DNA of 64,000 nt, from NCBI GenBank assembly GCA_938085425.1, contig CALKGQ010000014.1:103762-167761 (forward strand), given 5' to 3'. The translations under genes were made by a program, and so were the position numbers. The stretch is from an uncultured Flavobacteriales bacterium. Its GTDB lineage: Bacteria; Bacteroidota; Bacteroidia; Flavobacteriales_D; Sanyastnellaceae. Each line of letters starts with the position of its first letter. Position 1 is the first letter of the stretch. Shown one piece after another: positions 26,201-34,901 of this stretch. The notes under the pieces are model-generated. The model made no database searches, was not told the DNA's origin, and worked only from the letters and a program-made list of their open reading frames with translations.

Positions 26201-26741
26201 GCCAAGCGTCTGAACCTCCTTGCGAACTGAACTTCATGTTGTCGTTGGTGCCAAACTGGGTGACCGAGGTGGGCACGCGCAAGATCCCATCCGATGGGTT
26301 GCCTTGGGGGTCTTGGGTGGCCAAGCAAAATTCAATTTGCGTGTCCGCAGCTTGGGACCATACGTTGTCTTGGTCGGCGTTCAGACGACGGAAGTCATCG
26401 TTCATGATTTGCAACTGGCTCAACACTTGTGCTTCACTGATGTTTTCTGCTGCGGTGTTGTACAGCACGTGAAACACGACAGGAATGGTGACAACCATTT
26501 GAGAACGCTCCTGGGGATTGTTCTTCATGCGCTTCACAAAAGCATTCGTTTGCTTTTCAATGGACGCCATTCGTTGTTCCATCTTCGGATGGGCATGGAT
26601 CAACCGGTCAAGGTTCCCCATGGTATGGCAAACACGCTCGCGGTCAGCCTTGCTTTCGATTGGAGTCGACTGCGCCCATGTGGGAGACGCCAAGGCGACA
26701 CACAATGTCAGCGCAGCGATGGTTTGGTATACTTGCTTCAT
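23235..26741 (-). CDS. Secreted pappalysin-type (M43) zinc metalloprotease with GCTD modules and dockerin-like C-terminus
   Basis: 1168 residues. Signal peptide 1-23 (ending TWAQ), then a propeptide-like region. The catalytic domain has HEIGHWLNLRH at residues 238-248 (zinc ligands His238, His242, His248; catalytic Glu239) and a Met-turn MVQNYMDYSDD near 290, as in pappalysins. A CARDB-like Ig domain (PVVRIRNNGAINLTSLDIAY) follows, then about ten GCTD/ACNYD modules around CUB- or P-like beta domains. At the very end are two dockerin-like repeats, DLNNDGQITVADILELLADF and DLNGDGATNVNDILQILAAF, joined by a Cys pair. No T9SS domain is visible. Likely extracellular proteolysis. A loose promoter match, TATCTTTTG, lies at 26758-26766. 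Confidence 0.93.
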   Translation of the reverse strand: MKQVYQTIAALTLCVALASPTWAQSTPIESKADRERVCHTMGNLDRLIHAHPKMEQRMASIEKQTNAFVKRMKNNPQERSQMVVTIPVVFHVLYNTAAENISEAQVLSQLQIMNDDFRRLNADQDNVWSQAADTQIEFCLATQDPQGNPSDGILRVPTSVTQFGTNDNMKFSSQGGSDAWPASEYLNFWVCDLGASLLGYAQFPGGPANTDGVVCTYTATGDVGTAQAPFDLGRTGTHEIGHWLNLRHIWGDGGCGADDFVADTPEDDGANYGCSLGSSSCEAGVSAMVQNYMDYSDDACMNLFTQGQGDRMNALFQAGGARASLLNSPGCTPAVPDFDLDAQAQSVLSPSAGICAASVTPVVRIRNNGAINLTSLDIAYSVDGIEEGSFTWTGSLAYAESEELTLAVIAPADGDHTFTFNVSNPNGQLDEDAGNNEASSSFFINSSGSGVTISVGGGSWDGEIGWSLDLNGQNYASGVAGSVTECIPNGCYTFSMTDTYGDGWNGATYTLTDGDGVILASGDLDTAQAGDGASQGSDIVQIGVDDCGLGCTDATACNYDPEANLDDGSCDFDCTGCTDPSACNYDEAATQDDGSCAVNDDCGVCGGDNSTCTGCTDPAACNYNASALFDDGSCAVNDDCGVCGGDNSTCGGCTDPEACNYDVDAVIDDGSCILEGIGFTLTLLTDNYPGETTWTVSDSNGNEVAQGGPYGVAATEYVEQVCLGAGCYTFSLFDSFGDGICCAYGEGAYTISSNGLELGSGGEFAGQEDVAFCLGEGFGCTDESACNFDPEAVLDDGSCDFGTCQGCTDPSACNYDANATVDDGSCLQLDECGLCGGDNSTCGGCTDPSACNYDAEALIDDGSCVLPDPEEGCPTCDYDLNIVEGGLAGNEPGTSVETAATGTLGLVDVVLNWTNLTGDVSWAADLLIEIGLPDGSCVAIGGYDLVTGCPSLGDYLTFWPAEWQATASGTYATTLDLSGANLSGTGLWTFTLVNGYGTSAGAGYDLTLTLNGLCTSDSVEVSGCTDETACNYNSLANLDDGSCEFESCQGCTDASACNYDASATVDDGTCLQLDACGVCGGDDSSCSGCTNPEAENFDPAAIVDDGSCEFAPNCPEDLNNDGQITVADILELLADFGCTSECGADLNGDGATNVNDILQILAAFGTDC

Positions 26742-26838
26742 GATCTTGGTTTATCGTCAAAAGATAGGGCTTCGACGGCACTATTAGGCATTAGAGCCAT
26801 CATTTTATCAAATTCACCTCTGTCCAAAACACCCACAA

Positions 26839-27474
26839 ATGACCCTTTTGTACTCCGATCACGATCACTTCGTGGTGCTCAAACAAGCGGGCATTCCCAC
26901 CCATGGACGGAGCAAGTCCAGCCTGGTGCATCAGGTCCAACAAGATGCGCCGATCTATCCTGTCCATCGGCTGGACTACGGCACCCGAGGCCCCGTCATG
27001 TTCGCCAAAAACCTGGAAACCTTGCACATTTTGCAACGGATGTGGCCAATGGTGGGCAAGACGTACCACGCTTGGGTTGCAGGGAGCGGGCTTCCCGACA
27101 AAGGCCGTTGCGGAATGCCCTTGGAAGGCAAGCAGTCAAGGACGGACTTCCAAAACTTGGGCCAGCGCAATTGGGCCATCCATGGGCGCGCCACGCTTTT
27201 GGAATGGACCCTGCATTCAGGCAGGACGCATCAAATCAGAAGGCACGCGGCGGCCATGGGCCACCCCATCATTGGAGATGCAGTCTATGGAGCTCCTCCC
27301 CTGTTCACGGGACAAGGACTGCACCTCATGTGCACACATCTTGCCTGGAAGCACCCTGTCTCTGGAAAAGATCTGTCGGTGACCGTGTCGCCTGCGAAAA
27401 AAATGAGAAGGGCCGTCGCCGGCGCTTTCCAAGTGGGGAAGGGTAGCCTCTTTCTTCCATTGTTTCAGGGCTGA
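26839..27474 (+). CDS. RluA-family RNA pseudouridine synthase
   Basis: 211 residues, a short stand-alone catalytic domain without an S4 domain. The catalytic motif is HRLDYGTRG (Asp46; the usual form is HRLDxxTSG), and SGRTHQIRRHAAAMGHPIIGD is the second family signature. TruC or RluA/RluC relatives act on tRNA or rRNA; the target cannot be told. Its start faces the metalloprotease start with 97 bases between. The PlsC-like gene follows after 46 bases on the same strand. Confidence 0.93.
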   Translation: MTLLYSDHDHFVVLKQAGIPTHGRSKSSLVHQVQQDAPIYPVHRLDYGTRGPVMFAKNLETLHILQRMWPMVGKTYHAWVAGSGLPDKGRCGMPLEGKQSRTDFQNLGQRNWAIHGRATLLEWTLHSGRTHQIRRHAAAMGHPIIGDAVYGAPPLFTGQGLHLMCTHLAWKHPVSGKDLSVTVSPAKKMRRAVAGAFQVGKGSLFLPLFQG

Positions 27475-27520
27475 TGTACCTTGACCTCTTTATCAAGTCC
27501 AACATCACCACCAGGATTTC

Positions 27521-28285
27521 ATGCGCCCAATCCGTTCCTTTTTTCGCATTCTGGCCTTTTTGGGGCTTTGCATTTGGACCATTCTGTTGTTGTCATTTGG
27601 GTTGACTTGGCATCGCGTGCGCCATGCCTCGGCGGACGACAACCGTGCGTTCATTCATCGGCACTTTTTGATCTTCATTGGCCGGGTGCAAGGCATCATG
27701 GGCATCCGTATTCAATACGAGGGACAAACCCCTGATCAACCTGCTGTGGTCATGGGCAACCACCGCTCCTACGTGGATGCGATTTTGTTTCCAGTGCAAT
27801 TTCCGGTCGTTTACGTGGCGAGAAAGGAAACAAAATCCTGGCCCATCATTGGTTGGGGGGCGTCCTTGCTTGGGACCATTTGGGTCGACAGGAAAAGCAA
27901 AGACAGCAGGCGACAAACCAGAGCAACCGTCCGCCAGCGGTTGGCAGAAGGCATGGGCGTGGTCATTTTTCCAGAAGGAACGACCTACCGAGGTCCTGAC
28001 CTGCTCGAATACCGCCCGGGCATGTTCTACACCTGCGCAGAAGAAGGTTTCCCCATTGTGCCTGTCGCCCTGGAGTACAAAGACCCCAACATCGCTTGGG
28101 TGGACAAGGCATGGTTCATCCCTCACGCCTTTCATCACTTTGGTGCGAGGTACATCGACATTGCGGTCCGGTTTGGTCCAGTCTTGATGGGGGAAGACGC
28201 AGAGGTCTTGAGAAGTCAGGCAAGGACATGGACTCAGAAGGCATGTCTTGAATTGCGCGCCAACTTGGACCACCAAGGGGCATGA
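27521..28285 (+). CDS. 1-acyl-sn-glycerol-3-phosphate acyltransferase (PlsC-like)
   Basis: 254 residues. An N-terminal membrane segment (residues 5-25) is followed by the acyltransferase block: the NHxxxxD motif as GNHRSYVDA and the substrate-binding motif as VIFPEGTTYRG. These are the catalytic His/Asp and glycerol-phosphate-binding sites of PlsC. It should transfer an acyl chain to lysophosphatidic acid in phospholipid synthesis at the inner membrane. Probably cotranscribed with the pseudouridine synthase gene. A terminator-like hairpin follows directly. Confidence 0.93.
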   Translation: MRPIRSFFRILAFLGLCIWTILLLSFGLTWHRVRHASADDNRAFIHRHFLIFIGRVQGIMGIRIQYEGQTPDQPAVVMGNHRSYVDAILFPVQFPVVYVARKETKSWPIIGWGASLLGTIWVDRKSKDSRRQTRATVRQRLAEGMGVVIFPEGTTYRGPDLLEYRPGMFYTCAEEGFPIVPVALEYKDPNIAWVDKAWFIPHAFHHFGARYIDIAVRFGPVLMGEDAEVLRSQARTWTQKACLELRANLDHQGA

Positions 28286-28313
28286 AAAAAGCCTGACAAA
28301 TGCCAGGCCTTTT
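28286..28313. terminator. Bidirectional terminator between the PlsC-like and subtilase genes
   Basis: GCCTG at 28291-28295 pairs with CAGGC at 28304-28308, flanked by A6 on the left and CTTTT on the right with a one-base bulge. It lies between two convergent genes. Confidence 0.65.
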
Positions 28314-28356
28314 CCGTGGCACCAGACGTGCCATCTTCGAATTCAAAAGATCAGAT

Positions 28357-31179
28357 TCACTCGATCACAAGGGGCAGCATGGAGATGCCACGGGCAGTGG
28401 CGATTCGCACCGTGTAACGGCCCGCAGACATCCCAGACAAGGACACCAGACCTTCCGTCATCGACTGTCGCACTTCCGCCCCTCTCGCGTCAAAAATGGT
28501 CACCGTGGCAATGCCTGAAGGCTGGTCTGTGAACTCAATCCGGAACGAGTCGCGCGCAGGGTTGGGCATCAAAGACAACGCGACCTGCACTTGTTCGGCC
28601 ACATTCGTTGTCGCCAAAATGGTCACCGTACGGACCACCTCCGATGCACAACCTGTATCGTCCGATTCAGTGACGTACAAGGCACCGGAACCTGCTTGGC
28701 TTCCCCAAACCACCAACACTTCTGTTGTGCCCTGACCTTCCAACACCTCTCCGCCCACCACTTCCCATTGGAAGTTGGTGCCTTGTGCACCATTGTATAC
28801 GTAGGTCAAAGTGTCCCCCGCAGTTGGAAACAATGGGCCCGCGATTTGACCCGAACCCAGGAAATAGCAACTGTCGTCGTTCACGTTGGCTGCCGCATCA
28901 TAGTTGCACGCTTCCTCATCAGTGCATCCTGCCACCGCCGGTTCACCTGAACACATGCAGTCGTCGCCAATCACGTCATTGATCGTCATGTCATCGCCAT
29001 CGTCGCAGGGTGAACCTGGTACCTCACAAGTGCCATTGTCGGTGTTCGCCTCTGGGTTGAAGTTGCACGCCTCCTCATTGGTGCAACCCACCACTGCAGG
29101 CAGACAGAAAAAGTGGGACTGCTCCTCCCCAAAGTTGGCCACACCCATTTGGAACAACACCGTCCCGGAAGAATCCGTGGCGAAATAATCCCCGTCGATT
29201 TCGCATGGGTCCGTCCACTCTGTTCCCGCCAACCCATCCCCAAACGAGTCGGTGATGGTCAACTCATAGCATCCTTCTGTAAGGCATTGCTCGAACAAGT
29301 ATTCGTTCTGCTCCTCCGTGTATTCCCCTGTGGACACTTGTGCCACGACCGTGTCGGCAGAAACCAAGTTCCAACCCGACTCTTGGGGCCAGCAATCCGT
29401 CAAGAAGCTCAACGTGAAGTCGATGCATGGGAAGTCACACGACCCGTCATCAATGTTGGCAAAAGCGTCGTAATTGTAGGCCGTCGGGCCGGTGCATCCT
29501 GAAACCAGAGTGTCACAAGCTGGGGTTTGAACATCAATCGCATAACCAAGCGGCAAAGAGTCTGTTGTGTAATAGTAAGAGTAGTTCACATCAGGGAGCA
29601 GTCCTGAAAAGGTATACGTGTCTCCAGAATTGATGGACAACGAATCACATGTCCAAGCCAGGGTATCTGCATCGGTCCAAGAGCAAACGGTGCTGGTGGA
29701 GCACAAAAAGGAAGACAGCTCCACGCCCAAGTTGATTTCTGTGACCACACTGTCCAAAGACGGGTTGTAGACGCATCCGGCGGTGGCATAGATGCTGTCT
29801 GGCGCGCACTCCAACGGACCACAATTGGCCAAGGCCAGATTCAAAGCGTTGTGGACATTCAATCGGCCGCCTGTCACCGTCTCCCCAATGAGGTTTGGCA
29901 CCTCATCGGTGCCATCCAAAATGTACCCGCGCACCAAATCCGCAGCCGCTTGGGGGTTGCTCAAGGCAAGTTCCATGAGGTCGGGACAGGGGGCGCTGTA
30001 CACCAACGCGATGGCACCTGCCACGCAAGGACTTGCAAAAGAAGTCCCACTGGTGTTCCCGTATCCTGTGGAGCCACTTGGAAGATAGACCGCATCCCCA
30101 GGAGCACCGAGATCGATGGTGGTTGCGCCGTAGCCAGAGAACGTCCGAACGTCGTTGTCGTCTGTGGCCGTCACCGCGACCATGTAGGGCGAGCTGCAAC
30201 CAGTGGGCATGTCTCCTTGGGTGTCGATGTTGTATTGCTGGTTGGCCGTGGCACCGCAATTCAGGATGCCCTGGGCACCCAAGTCATCGTAGTAGGCGCA
30301 CCACACGGGGTAGTTGGCTGGATCTGCCAAATCGATGCCCCATGAGGCGTTGGTGGCCACAACGAATGCACCGCGGGCTCCTTCTGACTCGTTGTACAGG
30401 GCCCTCATTTCAAAGGGGTAGTTGTACGCCGCAATGACCGTGGCCTCGCTCAATCCGTTGCCCATGTCCACTTGCATGATTTCCACATCCCAATTCACCC
30501 CAACACCCCCATTGCCGTTGTCGCCTGCCGCGCCAATCATCCCAGACACTGATGTGCCGTGGCCACCGGCGCCAATGGCATCGGTGTTGGTGCCTGAGTT
30601 CCAACCGTTGTAATCGTCGACAAAACCATTCAAATCGTCGTCCACCCCGTTGCCCGGAATCTCTGCGTCATTGACCCAATGGTTGTCGATCAAATCCACA
30701 TGGTTGTAGTTGGAGCCTCCCCCCTCGAGCACAGCCACAACGATGCGTGAACCGTCAGAAGCGGCGCCCCCGGTGGTGATGTCCCAGGCCAGATCGGAAT
30801 CGATGTCATGGTCTCCAGACTCCACATGGTGCCACTGCTGCCCCAAAGAAGGGTCATTGGGCAAGGTCTCACGGGGCTGTACCTCGTGGTTGAACTGCGC
30901 TGCCTTCAAGCGACGGTCGTCCTGAAGCGCGCGAAGCACCGCCCAGTCTTGGGCAGACGTGCCTGGGTTGGGCAGTTGCATCAAATGAATGTTCGCGCGA
31001 GGAGACAAAGCCTCCACCCACTCCAAGCCATGCGAAGAAGCGATTTTGGACGCGTCTTGCTCCTGGTGGAACATCACAATGAATTCTCCGGCCAAGTGAC
31101 CCTGGGCAGAGGAAGAAAGCGGGAGCCAGAGGCACAGGGCCAGGGTCGCCAGGATTGAAATGTTGCGCATGTGGTTCAT
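28357..31179 (-). CDS. T9SS-exported subtilase (S8 protease) with a Glu in the catalytic Asp position
   Basis: 940 residues. Signal peptide to about residue 27 (ending SSAQG), then an I9-like propeptide and the S8 domain. His207 sits in GHGTSVSG and Ser380 in GTSFASPCVAGA. The first triad position reads VAVLEGGGSNYNHVDL, giving Glu152 where Asp is expected. Downstream are a fibronectin-like stretch, a CUB-like domain and three GCTD/ACNYD modules. The last 75 residues form a T9SS type A sorting domain (LMPNPARDSFRIEF, then SAGRYTVRIATARG). Expected at the cell surface or secreted. ATG 31179 or 31170 both fit; a perfect TATGTTTG promoter element lies 29 bases upstream of the first. Confidence 0.92.
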   Translation of the reverse strand: MNHMRNISILATLALCLWLPLSSSAQGHLAGEFIVMFHQEQDASKIASSHGLEWVEALSPRANIHLMQLPNPGTSAQDWAVLRALQDDRRLKAAQFNHEVQPRETLPNDPSLGQQWHHVESGDHDIDSDLAWDITTGGAASDGSRIVVAVLEGGGSNYNHVDLIDNHWVNDAEIPGNGVDDDLNGFVDDYNGWNSGTNTDAIGAGGHGTSVSGMIGAAGDNGNGGVGVNWDVEIMQVDMGNGLSEATVIAAYNYPFEMRALYNESEGARGAFVVATNASWGIDLADPANYPVWCAYYDDLGAQGILNCGATANQQYNIDTQGDMPTGCSSPYMVAVTATDDNDVRTFSGYGATTIDLGAPGDAVYLPSGSTGYGNTSGTSFASPCVAGAIALVYSAPCPDLMELALSNPQAAADLVRGYILDGTDEVPNLIGETVTGGRLNVHNALNLALANCGPLECAPDSIYATAGCVYNPSLDSVVTEINLGVELSSFLCSTSTVCSWTDADTLAWTCDSLSINSGDTYTFSGLLPDVNYSYYYTTDSLPLGYAIDVQTPACDTLVSGCTGPTAYNYDAFANIDDGSCDFPCIDFTLSFLTDCWPQESGWNLVSADTVVAQVSTGEYTEEQNEYLFEQCLTEGCYELTITDSFGDGLAGTEWTDPCEIDGDYFATDSSGTVLFQMGVANFGEEQSHFFCLPAVVGCTNEEACNFNPEANTDNGTCEVPGSPCDDGDDMTINDVIGDDCMCSGEPAVAGCTDEEACNYDAAANVNDDSCYFLGSGQIAGPLFPTAGDTLTYVYNGAQGTNFQWEVVGGEVLEGQGTTEVLVVWGSQAGSGALYVTESDDTGCASEVVRTVTILATTNVAEQVQVALSLMPNPARDSFRIEFTDQPSGIATVTIFDARGAEVRQSMTEGLVSLSGMSAGRYTVRIATARGISMLPLVIE

Positions 31180-31208
31180 GTTGTGTTTCGATTTTCGTTG
31201 CAGAACGC

Positions 31209-31216
31209 CAAACATA
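31209..31216 (-). promoter_or_regulatory. -7 promoter element TATGTTTG for the subtilase gene
   Basis: Perfect TAnnTTTG on the minus strand, giving a leader of roughly 20-30 bases before the ATG at 31179. It lies in the 109-base gap after the TonB receptor gene, so the subtilase probably has its own promoter. Confidence 0.5.
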
Positions 31217-31288
31217 GGGGTGTCAAGAGTTGGACCATCCATTTTCCTTTTAAGTTGCACCTACCAAGCCTCAAATGGAGAATTGGGG

Positions 31289-33751
31289 TCAGAAAGAAGT
31301 GTCGAACTTCAACATCACATGCCGTGGAGCCCCCATGATTCCTGGCCTTGTGCTCACCACCGCATTGGTCAAGTTGTTGACGACCAAACTGAATTTCTGG
31401 CCCTTGGGCGCACGGTAGACAAGACGTGCATCCCATCTCCTGGAACCATCCGTGAATTGCTCCCTGTAGTTCACCAAGCCACTGATCAACTCTTCAAAAT
31501 ACCAATCGACCGCATCGATGAAACTCTGCTGGTTGAGTGCAAAACCTGCCGTGAACCTCCCCATGTCCCATTCTACATCCAATTTGACTGAACCGCTGTT
31601 CCTGTACTTCAACAGGGAGCCGGCTGTGACCAAACTGTCCCTGGTGTCTCCAAAGCTTTGGAAAAAGTTTTGGAGGTACACCCCTAGGCTGTCCTGGGCC
31701 GGATCGTTGGTCAAGTCGCCCGCGTAGTTGTAAGTCCCCCCTGCCACAATGCGCACCGGCATTCGGCCAATCCTCATGTCCCCTGACAACGATGCTTCAA
31801 AGCCAGAAATTCTGGTTCTTCCAAGGTTGAGAGGTTGAAAGAAGAACTGGGGCACCCCATCTTCGATGACAATGGTGCCGTTGGAGTCCGTCTCCGCAAG
31901 CAGGGTGTACTCAATCATCTCGTCGTAGTTGAGCATGAAGGCCGCCACGTCGAGCAGAAGACTCCGGTCCCCTTTGGCAAATTCATGCACGAATCCAAGT
32001 TCCAGGTTGTTGCCAGACTCACTGATCAAATCCACATTTCCGCGGATGTTGATGCCGTCGGTCAACGACCCCTCAACGTACTTTTCCGCAATGGAGGCGA
32101 ACCGCAATGACTCTCCGTAGGAAAACCGCAGGTTGGTGTTGGCACCCAACTGACGGTTCATCCCAAAGCGCCAAATGGGCCCGGAACTTTCCGAGTAAAA
32201 CCCGGGATTTTCATTGGACTCTGCCCGAACCCCGCCAGAAAGTTTCCATCCACCTTTTGCCCATTCCACTTGGCCAAAGACAGCAGGATTGAACGTGTAC
32301 AACTCAATCCCAGGGTAAAGACTCGAAAACGATTTCTGGGCGGAACCGTACGCCCCCCATTGTGTGGTGAGGTGGCTGCCAAAGGTTCGCACATTCCTGT
32401 ACTGCATCATCGCCAAGTTGCTGGTCATCGATGGTTCCGGCCTTTGGTCTCTCACAAGCCAAAGGTTGGGGAAGCTCATGTTTGCCAAAGGCACCCCAAA
32501 GTCTGCCGAGCTTCCGAATCGAGAATTTTGGTAAATCCTCGCATTGAGATGATGGGTGCCGCCTTTTTCGAGTGGAGCATAGGTCGCCCAGGCATCCGCA
32601 TGCCAATTGATCCAGCGGTCCTCACTGGAGGTGCCGTCCATGGGCAGGTACGCATTGGTCGTGTAATCGTCCCAGAGGATGAACCTCCCCATTTGTTGGT
32701 ATTGGCATTGAACGGCCGCGCCGACTTGCCATTTGGGAGAAAGCCTCCAACGCAACTTCGCATTGCCACGGGCACGCTGTTCATGCCCCACAGCGAGGTA
32801 GGTCTTGTCGGAAAACACACTGCCTCCGGCAACAACATCAACTTTCCCAAAGGCTTGCCTGTGGGACACGCTCATCCCATTGGATACGGGAGAATAACTG
32901 TTGTCCCACCACTGCCAATCTTCGGAAGGTGGACTTTGATACGTGCCGTTGAACACACTCACCACAGTTTCCGGCTCAGACTTGGGCCAAACCGTACGCA
33001 TGTGAATCACCCCATTCGACGCTCCAGACCCGTACATCGAAGATGCAGATGACTTCACCACCTCCACCTGGCCCACATGCTCCATGGGCAAATAAGACCA
33101 CCAAATTTCCCCCAAGTCGCCACTGACCATGGGCATGCCGTCCAAAAGCATCTGCACCCTTGTGCCAACACCGTAACTGTAACCGGATCCTCCTCTGATG
33201 CTGACCTGACCATCCAAGATCGATACACCTGGGGTTTTGGCCACCAAACCCTTCAAATCCAACGCATTCGAATTTTGGGCCAAATATGGCTTCAAGACGG
33301 TCACGGGAGCCGTTTCCTCCTGAACGCTCGACCCTGAAATGCTCGCCGTCACCACCACCTCGCCAATCTTTTCTGTTTGCGCACGCAAAGAGATCCGCCC
33401 CCCTTGTGTTTCAATGGCACGACAACTCAACTCCAGCGGCTCATATCCCACAAAACTGAAGGAAGCCCAGCAGCTGGAAAGACATTGCAACTGATCCTTG
33501 AGATTGGGCAACCCCCCAAACGCATCCGTGGCCAAGACATCGAATGCACCATTGGACGTTTCACCACAGCCAAATTTCACCGTCACACCCGGAAGCCCCA
33601 AAGACGTCTTGTCAGATGCATCCACCACCTGCCACCCGCTGCCCGAGGAACTCTGGGCAATGGCAGAACAGAAGGTGGGACCGCAAAGCGCCAGGTAGGA
33701 CAACGCTATTTTCCATCCACACACATGAAGGGCCTTTTTGAACTTGGTCAT
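31289..33751 (-). CDS. TonB-dependent outer-membrane receptor
   Basis: 820 residues. Signal peptide, then a CarboxypepD_reg-like Ig domain (WQVVDASDKTSLGLPGVTVKFG). The plug domain follows: GEVVVTASISGSSVQEETAP, VSIRGGSGYSYG, VQMLLDGMPMVSGD and VEVVKSSASSMYGSGASNGVIH. The remaining 500 or so residues form the beta-barrel, ending in LKFDTSF with a terminal Phe as usual for BamA clients. It imports a bulky substrate using TonB energy. No SusD partner is adjacent, so vitamins, siderophores or peptides are as likely as glycans. The subtilase downstream on the same strand could supply peptides, but that is inference. Confidence 0.95.
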   Translation of the reverse strand: MTKFKKALHVCGWKIALSYLALCGPTFCSAIAQSSSGSGWQVVDASDKTSLGLPGVTVKFGCGETSNGAFDVLATDAFGGLPNLKDQLQCLSSCWASFSFVGYEPLELSCRAIETQGGRISLRAQTEKIGEVVVTASISGSSVQEETAPVTVLKPYLAQNSNALDLKGLVAKTPGVSILDGQVSIRGGSGYSYGVGTRVQMLLDGMPMVSGDLGEIWWSYLPMEHVGQVEVVKSSASSMYGSGASNGVIHMRTVWPKSEPETVVSVFNGTYQSPPSEDWQWWDNSYSPVSNGMSVSHRQAFGKVDVVAGGSVFSDKTYLAVGHEQRARGNAKLRWRLSPKWQVGAAVQCQYQQMGRFILWDDYTTNAYLPMDGTSSEDRWINWHADAWATYAPLEKGGTHHLNARIYQNSRFGSSADFGVPLANMSFPNLWLVRDQRPEPSMTSNLAMMQYRNVRTFGSHLTTQWGAYGSAQKSFSSLYPGIELYTFNPAVFGQVEWAKGGWKLSGGVRAESNENPGFYSESSGPIWRFGMNRQLGANTNLRFSYGESLRFASIAEKYVEGSLTDGINIRGNVDLISESGNNLELGFVHEFAKGDRSLLLDVAAFMLNYDEMIEYTLLAETDSNGTIVIEDGVPQFFFQPLNLGRTRISGFEASLSGDMRIGRMPVRIVAGGTYNYAGDLTNDPAQDSLGVYLQNFFQSFGDTRDSLVTAGSLLKYRNSGSVKLDVEWDMGRFTAGFALNQQSFIDAVDWYFEELISGLVNYREQFTDGSRRWDARLVYRAPKGQKFSLVVNNLTNAVVSTRPGIMGAPRHVMLKFDTSF

Positions 33752-33849
33752 GACGCGAAGTTGGGGGGCGCTGGCTCCCCCACCCCCGTTTTGCGTGGCA
33801 TTTTCTTCACGAAATTGCCCTCATTCATCCACACCACCGACATCGCCTC

Positions 33850-34896
33850 ATGCCTCTTTTCAACCGTTCGCGGATCCTTTTCTTGGCTGCAATTGTCATG
33901 GGGGTGCTTGCATGCTCTCCCCCCAATGAACCTCGTCAATGGCGTCTCCCATGCTCCGTCCGGACCCTTGATGTTTTGACGCCGCTTCACGTCCGATATG
34001 CGGGGTCGAATGGCTGGGTGGGCCAAACACTCGACGGTGGCCAAACTTGGGAGCACCTCCAGTGGACGGCACCTGATGGCTCTCACCCTTCCTTTCGGGC
34101 ATCAGGTGTGAGCCGAAGCCATTGGCATGCTGTGGGCATTGCCTCTCCATCTTGGATGGCCAGGACGACCCTGACCGGACTGCAGCCCGAGTGGACGTTC
34201 CACGACACCTCCTCGGCCATGTTTTTGGATGCCATGGCATGGATCGACGAAGAAACTGGCATCGTGTTGGGGGACAATACAAAGGGCTGCATGACCCTTT
34301 TGCGAAGCACCAATGAGGGGGGGCATTGGCAACGCATTCCATGCGAAGACCTGCCCAAGCCCAGGCCAAACGAGGCGGCTTTTGCTGCCTCCAACGGCAA
34401 CCTCTGTGCCAAGGGCGACACGGCCTGGGCCTTCACCGGAGGCGCATCCTCGAGGGTCTTTCGCAGTTTGGACCGTGGGGCATCATGGACGGCCTACGAC
34501 ATGCCCATTGTGCAAGGAGGCACCATGACGGGAGCATTCTCAGCCACCTTCGCGGATGCACATTTGGGCTGGGCCATGGGAGGCGATTGGTCCCGGCCCG
34601 ACGACAACAATGGCAACTTGGTCCAAACATTGGATGGTGGCGAATCTTGGAGTCTGCTCTCTGAAGGACAGGGACCCGGCTATCGGTCGAGCATTGTGCA
34701 CCATCCCAAGGACCACAATGTGCTTGTCGCCAATGGCTTCGCTGGATTGGAGTGGAGCAACGACTGGGGAGCCTCATGGCAGTCCATCTCCGACAGCGGA
34801 AGCTATGTTGCCCGGTTCTCTCCCGATGGACTTACCTTGTGGTTGGCAGGAAAAGAAAGCCTCGAAAAAAGCAGGTGGCCAGCCAATTCAAAGTGA
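33850..34896 (+). CDS. YCF48/BNR-repeat lipoprotein
   Basis: 348 residues. Lipoprotein signal with lipobox GVLAC (Cys about residue 22). The body carries repeated propeller turns of the type SxDxGxxW: QTLDGGQTWEHL, RSTNEGGHWQRI, RSLDRGASWTAY, QTLDGGESWSLL and WSNDWGASWQSI. This is the pattern of BNR/YCF48 (HCF136-like) propellers. Family members assemble photosystem II in phototrophs; in Bacteroidota such lipoproteins are surface or periplasmic with unknown targets. Its start is about 100 bases from the divergent TonB receptor. The next gene begins five bases after its stop, so they are likely cotranscribed. Confidence 0.87.
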   Translation: MPLFNRSRILFLAAIVMGVLACSPPNEPRQWRLPCSVRTLDVLTPLHVRYAGSNGWVGQTLDGGQTWEHLQWTAPDGSHPSFRASGVSRSHWHAVGIASPSWMARTTLTGLQPEWTFHDTSSAMFLDAMAWIDEETGIVLGDNTKGCMTLLRSTNEGGHWQRIPCEDLPKPRPNEAAFAASNGNLCAKGDTAWAFTGGASSRVFRSLDRGASWTAYDMPIVQGGTMTGAFSATFADAHLGWAMGGDWSRPDDNNGNLVQTLDGGESWSLLSEGQGPGYRSSIVHHPKDHNVLVANGFAGLEWSNDWGASWQSISDSGSYVARFSPDGLTLWLAGKESLEKSRWPANSK

Positions 34897-34901
34897 ACCC
34901 T

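Noticed and set aside
26220..27446. 408-residue plus-strand open frame over the protease N-terminus and the pseudouridine synthase
   Set aside because: It overlaps two motif-supported genes in other frames and shows no domain.
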